Shown here: piece after piece, positions 60,601-64,000 of the stretch
Position numbering within the stretch: the stretch's first letter is position 1
Layout: each line of letters begins with the position of its first letter
Assembly: GCF_037975245.1 (NCBI RefSeq)
Contig: NC_092569.1
Location: 15,315,001-15,379,000 of the forward strand
Origin: Apostichopus japonicus
Taxonomy: Eukaryota; Echinodermata; Holothuroidea; Aspidochirotida; Stichopodidae
DNA: 64,000 nt
Direction: 5' to 3'
Made by a program: the position numbers and the translations under genes
The notes under the pieces: generated by a model
Databases searched by the model: none
What the model saw: the letters and a program-made list of their open reading frames with translations, nothing else
Told to the model about the DNA's origin: nothing

Positions 60601-63315
60601 AGCTGCGACTGGTTGCAACAAGAAGGCCTTTCCTGCGAAGTAACTTTCCTTGCCGCGAAGTAGCTGCGACTGGTTGCAACAACAAGGCCTTTCCTGCGAA
60701 GTAACTTTCCTTGCCGCGAAGTAGCTGCGACCAGTTACAACAAGATGCGCCTCCTGCGAAGTCATATTCCTTTGCTGCGATGTTGCTGCGACTAGTCGCA
60801 GGAGCAAAACCCTGCGGCGAAGTAATATTTCTGCTGTCGCGAAGTTACGGCAAAGTCACAGTAAAAGTGAAGTACTGCGAAGTCTTGTAGCGAAGGAATT
60901 CCTTCGCAGCGAAGTCGCAGCGACTGCGCAGCGAAGTAACCCTTTTGGTAGGGGTTACGAATGGATCTTGGTAATAAATTATAAATACCTCCTCCATGGT
61001 TGATTAACTAGAAAGTTCAACGCACAATGTACTGCTTGAGACCATCATTATATTTGTAAGGATTTATGGTATACCATACTTTTCATTCAGGGACGTTGCT
61101 ATGGAAATTTTCAGCAGCTTAATACGGACAGGGTTTTCAGTTCTTTATACCTTAAATATGCTATACCGGGTAATTAGTAAGCTAAGGTGCTAAATCGAAC
61201 TCCAATTGGCCGTATCCCGACAATTGTATACGTTAGTTTTTAGTATTTTTCAAATTTATTTATGTTTTGTACAAGGAGTTAGAAACAAAACAAGATTTCG
61301 GTTATTTGTATAAGTTCGAATTTCTTCAAATCTTGTACTAATGTAAGCCTAAAATTAGATATATTAGAAATAGTCTGTATTATTATTAACAACTCTGCAG
61401 AAATCAGAATGATCCTGTCAAGAGTGTGATCAGCTTCAATTATTTTAAGAGATTTTCCAGATATTGAAAGTTCAAGCCAATTATGCTGTAGCTATGTCCC
61501 TGTTCGCAATTGGTTACCTCATGACTAACAGTGCAATGCTTTGTATATTATAAGATCGTTTAACACAAGATTTAACAAACAAAGATACATCAATATGTTT
61601 TTTTTTTTAAAAAACAAATATCCTTTTGAAAAAACAAAAAACAACGGACACTCGTTAATCGAAGAGGCTGAACGACATAGATTAGGTAGCATTTTTTTAA
61701 TATCAAGTCGGCTTATCATAATCCAGGCATTTATCCGAGATTTCTAGGAACATGTTTAGTTATCTTGCCCATGATGACAACCCTATAGGTTGGGTGGACT
61801 GGGGCAATGTGTTACAGGAATATTTGAAAATTAAAAGCTATTTGCTTTTATTTCTTTCTAGAGGTATACAGTTTACATAGTTTTGTTTTATTGGCCAAAG
61901 CATTTGGGGTGGGGGCGGTGGGGGTCGTGGGTGGGACCGAATCATCATGTAAAATATTTCAGAGTAGACATATCTTAGTGGAACATTAGATGAGATATTA
62001 TATTAATTGTAATTTTTCTTTGGCTACAGTACCCGCCTTTTGTATGGGTGCTCTTTACGCTTCATTATACAAGTTTGTCCTTTTTGTTGAATTGTGATGT
62101 TAATTGTGATGCAATAAAAAAAGAAGAATAAAAGAAAGACGTATCTTACAGGAAGCAGAAATTTAATGTGAGGTATCATACAGAAAAATGCATTGGGATC
62201 TCTCTTTGTTTTGTTTTTTGTCCAAACCAACAGTAATATATATTTGGTCAAGTGCCTGCATATGGTAACAATACCAAGACAACAATAAAAGGAAAAGACA
62301 ATACAAAAAACAAAAACAAAATACAATGGGAAATACTTTTCTTGGTACCCTACGTTTTGCGTGGATTTTTACACTGTTTCATGGATAAATATAAGTAGCG
62401 TATTTGATATAACTCCCATATGTACGATGTTGATATAATTGTTGAAAAGAACGGCTGTTTGGAAGTCTAATTAAAACAAAATTCGTCAAATTCACACTCT
62501 GCATTGAGGAGAAGTATATACGGTATCATGATGTGTGTATTTTTGAAGGCGTATTACAGACATGTCTTAACTTTTAAAGCAGATCACAATCGAAACAGAA
62601 ATAAGAAATTATTTAGCTGCACTTATTATTTCGTTTTCTTTTATCGTAAAGTTTTGTTTGAGATGTCACATATCAACTCTATTTTTTCTCCTAAAAATCT
62701 TTGTCTAAGATAGAAACCCTTATGATTTCTCTACAGTAATTTGTGTACTGACCTGTGTGTTTTATTTGATTGAACAATAAGGGGTTAATCAACGGTCTAT
62801 CGTGCGTTACTCACAGGATTAATGCACGATCGGGGGATTATGCAAGCGATGCACGAGGGCGGAGCCCGAGTGCATCCAGCGATAGCATTAACACCCGGAG
62901 TGCATTAATCATGTGAGTAACGCACGCTAGACCATTGATTAACCCCGTTCATTCATACACTACCATTTGTGTGGGGGAAAAATCATAAAACAAAACATTT
63001 TTGGTTACATATAACCAACGATTTATTAAAGTGATGCCCCGTAATTTTACCGTGCGTTACTCACAGGATTAACCACGGACCAATAGGATTTAGGAATCTT
63101 TACTAAGTATGAATGAACGTCTGCTTAAAGTATATACCATATACACAGAGCGTACATCATGTATTACATTACTTGAACACGATTGTCATTCATTTCTATT
63201 TGAACATAAAAGTAGTCTATTTCAAATCGTTCCTTTGCCTTACCTGCAGGAGGAATCGACTGGTTTTTAGGTGTGCATTTAAAGGACCCCATAACTTGAC
63301 CATCTACAACTCCTT
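44290..63315 (-). CDS. Gene 3: mucin-like / EGF-like / FReD gene, exon 1 beyond the right edge
   Basis: Exons 63315-63244, 53723-52168, 49046-48741, 46121-45842 and 44561-44290 join in frame to a TAA stop. With a 70-nt first exon like gene 1 the product would be 851 residues. The order matches gene 1 at the front and gene 2 at the back. The fibrinogen domain is complete: [44 protein letters not shown] and a [10 protein letters not shown] end. It is likely secreted and a pattern-recognition or matrix protein, by family. Intron 2 is 9.5 kb because a 6.7-kb CACTA-like element sits in it; intron 5 carries a 740-bp CCAT array. Confidence 0.82.
44962..45703. repeat. 740-bp CCAT tetranucleotide array in gene 3 intron 5
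   Basis: Nearly pure (ATCC)n with a CACC-rich interruption at about 45437-45471 and CACC variants at the left edge. The matching place in gene 2 has a shorter mixed CCGT/CCAT array. It is the longest simple repeat in the window. Confidence 0.98.
45842..46121 (-). CDS. Gene 3 exon 5: central FReD
   Basis: 280 nt, phase 0 to 1. [20 protein letters not shown], then [25 protein letters not shown] and [19 protein letters not shown]. It differs from gene 2 exon 5 at scattered residues, including the end (ARNSGN against AKTRSN). Donor GTGAGT. Confidence 0.9.
46122..46597. other. Gene 3 intron 4, unique part
   Basis: No homology to gene 2 intron 4 beyond the exon edge. Nothing recognised. Confidence 0.5.
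46598..47870. repeat. 0.82-kb tandem repeat rich in AGGTCA-type motifs
   Basis: The segment starting near 46598 (AACTTCGCACATTAGGG) recurs about 818 bp later (near 47416, AACTTCGCACACGAAGG) and the two run in parallel through GGTCAACCTGAGGTCAAAGG and TCCATTCACAACT-type blocks. The second unit is partial. The window's first 300 bases are the matching end in the other large copy. Confidence 0.7.
46728..46740 (+). promoter_or_regulatory. DR1-like site in the first 0.82-kb unit
   Basis: AGGTCA-A-AGGTCA, in the same context as the site at 47558. It is in intron 4 of gene 3. Confidence 0.3.
48472..48662. repeat. TA-rich microsatellite, gene 3 intron 4
   Basis: Duplicate of 2561-2770 with a different length and interruption pattern. 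Confidence 0.95.
48741..49046 (-). CDS. Gene 3 exon 4: VWC/EGF-like module and N-terminal FReD
   Basis: 306 nt. The translation is identical to gene 1 exon 4 as far as I can compare by eye. It ends TDGGGWT at the donor GTAATC. Confidence 0.85.
50042..50421. mobile_element. hAT-type MITE in gene 3 intron 3 (duplicate of 4150-4523)
   Basis: Same termini and the same flanking 8-mers (50034-50041, 50422-50429). It was carried along by the large duplication. Confidence 0.7.
50898..51640 (+). mobile_element. 5'-truncated non-LTR retrotransposon, copy 2
   Basis: Duplicate of 5000-5745 with the same frameshift and the same tail, so insertion and decay came before the large duplication. Confidence 0.8.
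52168..53723 (-). CDS. Gene 3 exon 3: expanded 48-residue Ser/Thr repeat exon
   Basis: 1556 nt, phase 1 to 0, about nine 144-bp units. It is exactly 432 nt, or three units, longer than the gene 1 exon, and the frame is kept. The tail has the same Cys cluster ([18 protein letters not shown]) and ends in TCG before GTGAGT. Confidence 0.82.
54290..54905. repeat. Left subterminal repeat array of the 6.7-kb element
   Basis: Runs of a 25-26-bp unit around TTGCGGCGACTTCGCCGG. The larger pattern is marked by three copies of an ATGCAAATGAGGCTTG segment near 54329, 54508 and 54706. CpG-rich sequence here stands out from the AT-rich surroundings. Confidence 0.85.
55029..56931 (-). CDS. Hypothetical three-exon gene carried by the 6.7-kb element
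   Basis: Exons 56931-56835 (donor GTAAGT), 55696-55481 (donor GTAAGT) and 55144-55029 (stop TAA) join with phases 1 and 1 into 142 codons without a stop. The middle exon has [20 protein letters not shown] and a Lys-rich [15 protein letters not shown] segment; the last exon is Gln/Glu-rich ([17 protein letters not shown]). I do not recognise a domain. CACTA elements often encode a second, DNA-binding accessory protein, and this could be one by position. Exon 1 is uncertain: another frame from an ATG at about 57060 also splices, but it stops early in the middle exon. Confidence 0.4.
58945..60074 (+). pseudogene. tnp2-like N-terminal transposase fragment, frame broken once
   Basis: Exon-like segments 58945-59067 (ends at GTAAGT), 59093-59484, a region to 59606 (ends at GTAAGT) and 60012-60074 (ends TAA) share compatible phase 0 junctions. 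The protein reads from MAGKTEGG through an acidic stretch ([15 protein letters not shown]), then [20 protein letters not shown], a [10 protein letters not shown] segment, a CGSC pair, and [19 protein letters not shown] ending KIQHRFK. I recall similar N-terminal blocks in metazoan CACTA tnp2-type proteins; this is memory, not a search. A frameshift or unrecognised intron lies near 59485-59500. The catalytic domain that should follow is absent. Confidence 0.45.
60330..60940. repeat. Right subterminal repeat array of the 6.7-kb element
   Basis: About six copies of a 61-bp unit (GCGAAGTAGCTGCGACTGGT, then TGCAACAAGAAGGCC, then CTTTCC) followed by more degenerate GCGAAGT/GTCGCAG motifs up to the terminus. 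The innermost GCGCAGTCGCTGCGACTTC motif occurs in inverted form at the left end (about 54301-54319). Confidence 0.85.
62781..62946. repeat. 166-bp fold-back MITE in gene 3 intron 2
   Basis: Same-length copy of 9728-9893, with no difference that I noticed, in the large duplication. Confidence 0.8.
63244..63315 (-). CDS. Gene 3 exon 2: linker
   Basis: 72 nt with the same phase and donor (GTAAGG) as gene 1 exon 2. It encodes [20 protein letters not shown] and IPPA, so three residues differ from gene 1 (start GR to EG, PSI to QSI). Confidence 0.7.
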
Positions 63316-64000
63316 CTGGATAAATAAGAAGAATGGAAACTATTATTGCCTATAGTTTGAAACTGGTTATATTTAAATAGAAATCTAAAGCAGAATAACA
63401 ATATATATGATATGTTCAAATCAGAAAAATGTCAGGGGCGACGGTCGAGGGTTCCATTTGGGAGCGCAGGGGGGGGGGGGGAAGAGGGGGACAGACTCAG
63501 AGAGACAGCGTTTGATTTTTTTTTTTCAAATATTGAAGGCACTTATTTTCTTAAGTTTGCTCCAATAGGACACTTTTTGATAACAATTTTATTAAGTTTT
63601 GCTCACAACAGGACACATATCAGGTTTAGAGATAGTCAGTTCATGTGAGGCCTTTGCCTTGATTCGATAAGGTAAGAATATTAAAGGATTCCACATACTT
63701 ATTGCATGTGTCAGGAACGGATTGGCATATACCGGCTATAGGAACCGATGCGCCGCTGCGGTCGGACCCGCAAATTTCCCGTTGATTTCGAAAGGTGGTT
63801 GTTTCGTCCGAGGTATAGTTAATTAATTAGATGCATTGACGGAATGTTCGTTAACAACAAGACATGTGTACAAGCATACAAACAAATATAAACAAGATTT
63901 TAAGTTGTTTGCATCTTTATTTTGGCTCCATGTACAAAACCTTTCAGCGTCTAGCAGTCCATCATTTATCTAAGATCCCAGCCTGAGAGAAATGTGCCAC

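Larger units (their letters stand above)
54239..60954. mobile_element. 6.7-kb CACTA-like DNA transposon in gene 3 intron 2
   Basis: Copy 1 (near 7909) has the uninterrupted site, so the boundaries are exact. The target duplication is TT (54237-54238, 60955-60956). Ends are short imperfect inverted repeats, CCCCTGTCGAAAA and CCCCTACCAAAAG. Both flanks are arrays of short GC-rich motifs built on GCGACTTCGC in opposite orientation, as in the subterminal repeats of CACTA/EnSpm elements. Inside are a plus-strand split gene resembling the front of animal tnp2-type transposases and a minus-strand split gene of unknown function. No DDE catalytic core is seen, so it probably moved with help from a related element. 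Confidence 0.75.
47555..64000. repeat. Large direct duplication, copy 2
   Basis: Partner of 1-10946, in the same orientation at a 47.55-kb offset. The match is cut by the window at 64000, so the true extent is longer. It carries gene 3 exons 2-4. Confidence 0.95.

Noticed and set aside
60237-60807. Frames with repeated [13 protein letters not shown]
   Set aside because: Shadow of the 61-bp subterminal repeat, in three frames in turn.
54239-60954. CRISPR-like array (regular 61-bp units)
   Set aside because: No unique spacers between the repeats, and the host is a eukaryote; the units are contiguous transposon repeats.
54239-60954. Capture of host genes by a Helitron or Polinton
   Set aside because: Ends show inverted repeats and a 2-bp duplication; no CTRR end, no 6-bp duplication, no polymerase or integrase frames.

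Overview
The window is animal genomic DNA, most likely from an echinoderm and probably a sea cucumber (Holothuroidea). It has split genes with GT-AG introns, many microsatellites and several transposon classes. Its only clear host genes encode secreted fibrinogen-related (FReD, ficolin or fibrinogen-like) proteins. The sea cucumber call is inferred from family resemblance and was not searched.

Three FReD genes lie head to tail on the minus strand. Gene 2 (33810 down to 15589) is complete: six exons whose phases all match, predicting 608 residues. Gene 1 (11344 down to 2848) has exons 1-4; its last two exons lie left of the window. Gene 3 (63315 down to 44290) has exons 2-6; its signal-peptide exon should lie just past the right edge. 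Shared plan: exon 1 signal peptide; exon 2 short linker; exon 3 Ser/Thr/Pro-rich tandem repeats ending in a small Cys cluster; exon 4 a VWC/EGF-like module plus the start of the FReD; exons 5 and 6 the rest of the FReD with a DRDND calcium-site motif. Genes 1 and 3 have the same front half. Gene 2 has a different signal peptide, linker and mucin repeat on a nearly identical back half, so the locus mixes modules.

The window is itself duplicated. Positions 1-10946 match 47555-64000 closely. Positions 11711-21389 match about 40715-46121 at lower identity. Differences between copies expose transposons with clean empty sites: a 1.65-kb TTAA-flanked element with a THAP-like fragment (764-2416), a 338-bp hAT-type MITE (12288-12625), a 3.6-kb CACTA-like element (16213-19838) and a 6.7-kb CACTA-like element (54239-60954) with two small spliced genes. 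A third CACTA-like element (about 25100-30852) sits in gene 2 intron 2. hAT-type MITEs, a 166-bp fold-back element, truncated non-LTR retrotransposon ends, and CCGT/CCAT and TA arrays fill other introns.

I found no tRNA, rRNA or CRISPR. The 33.8-40.7 kb intergenic stretch has no gene I can support. Because the two 16-kb copies are so alike, a false duplication made by joining two haplotypes must be excluded before reading them as true paralogues.
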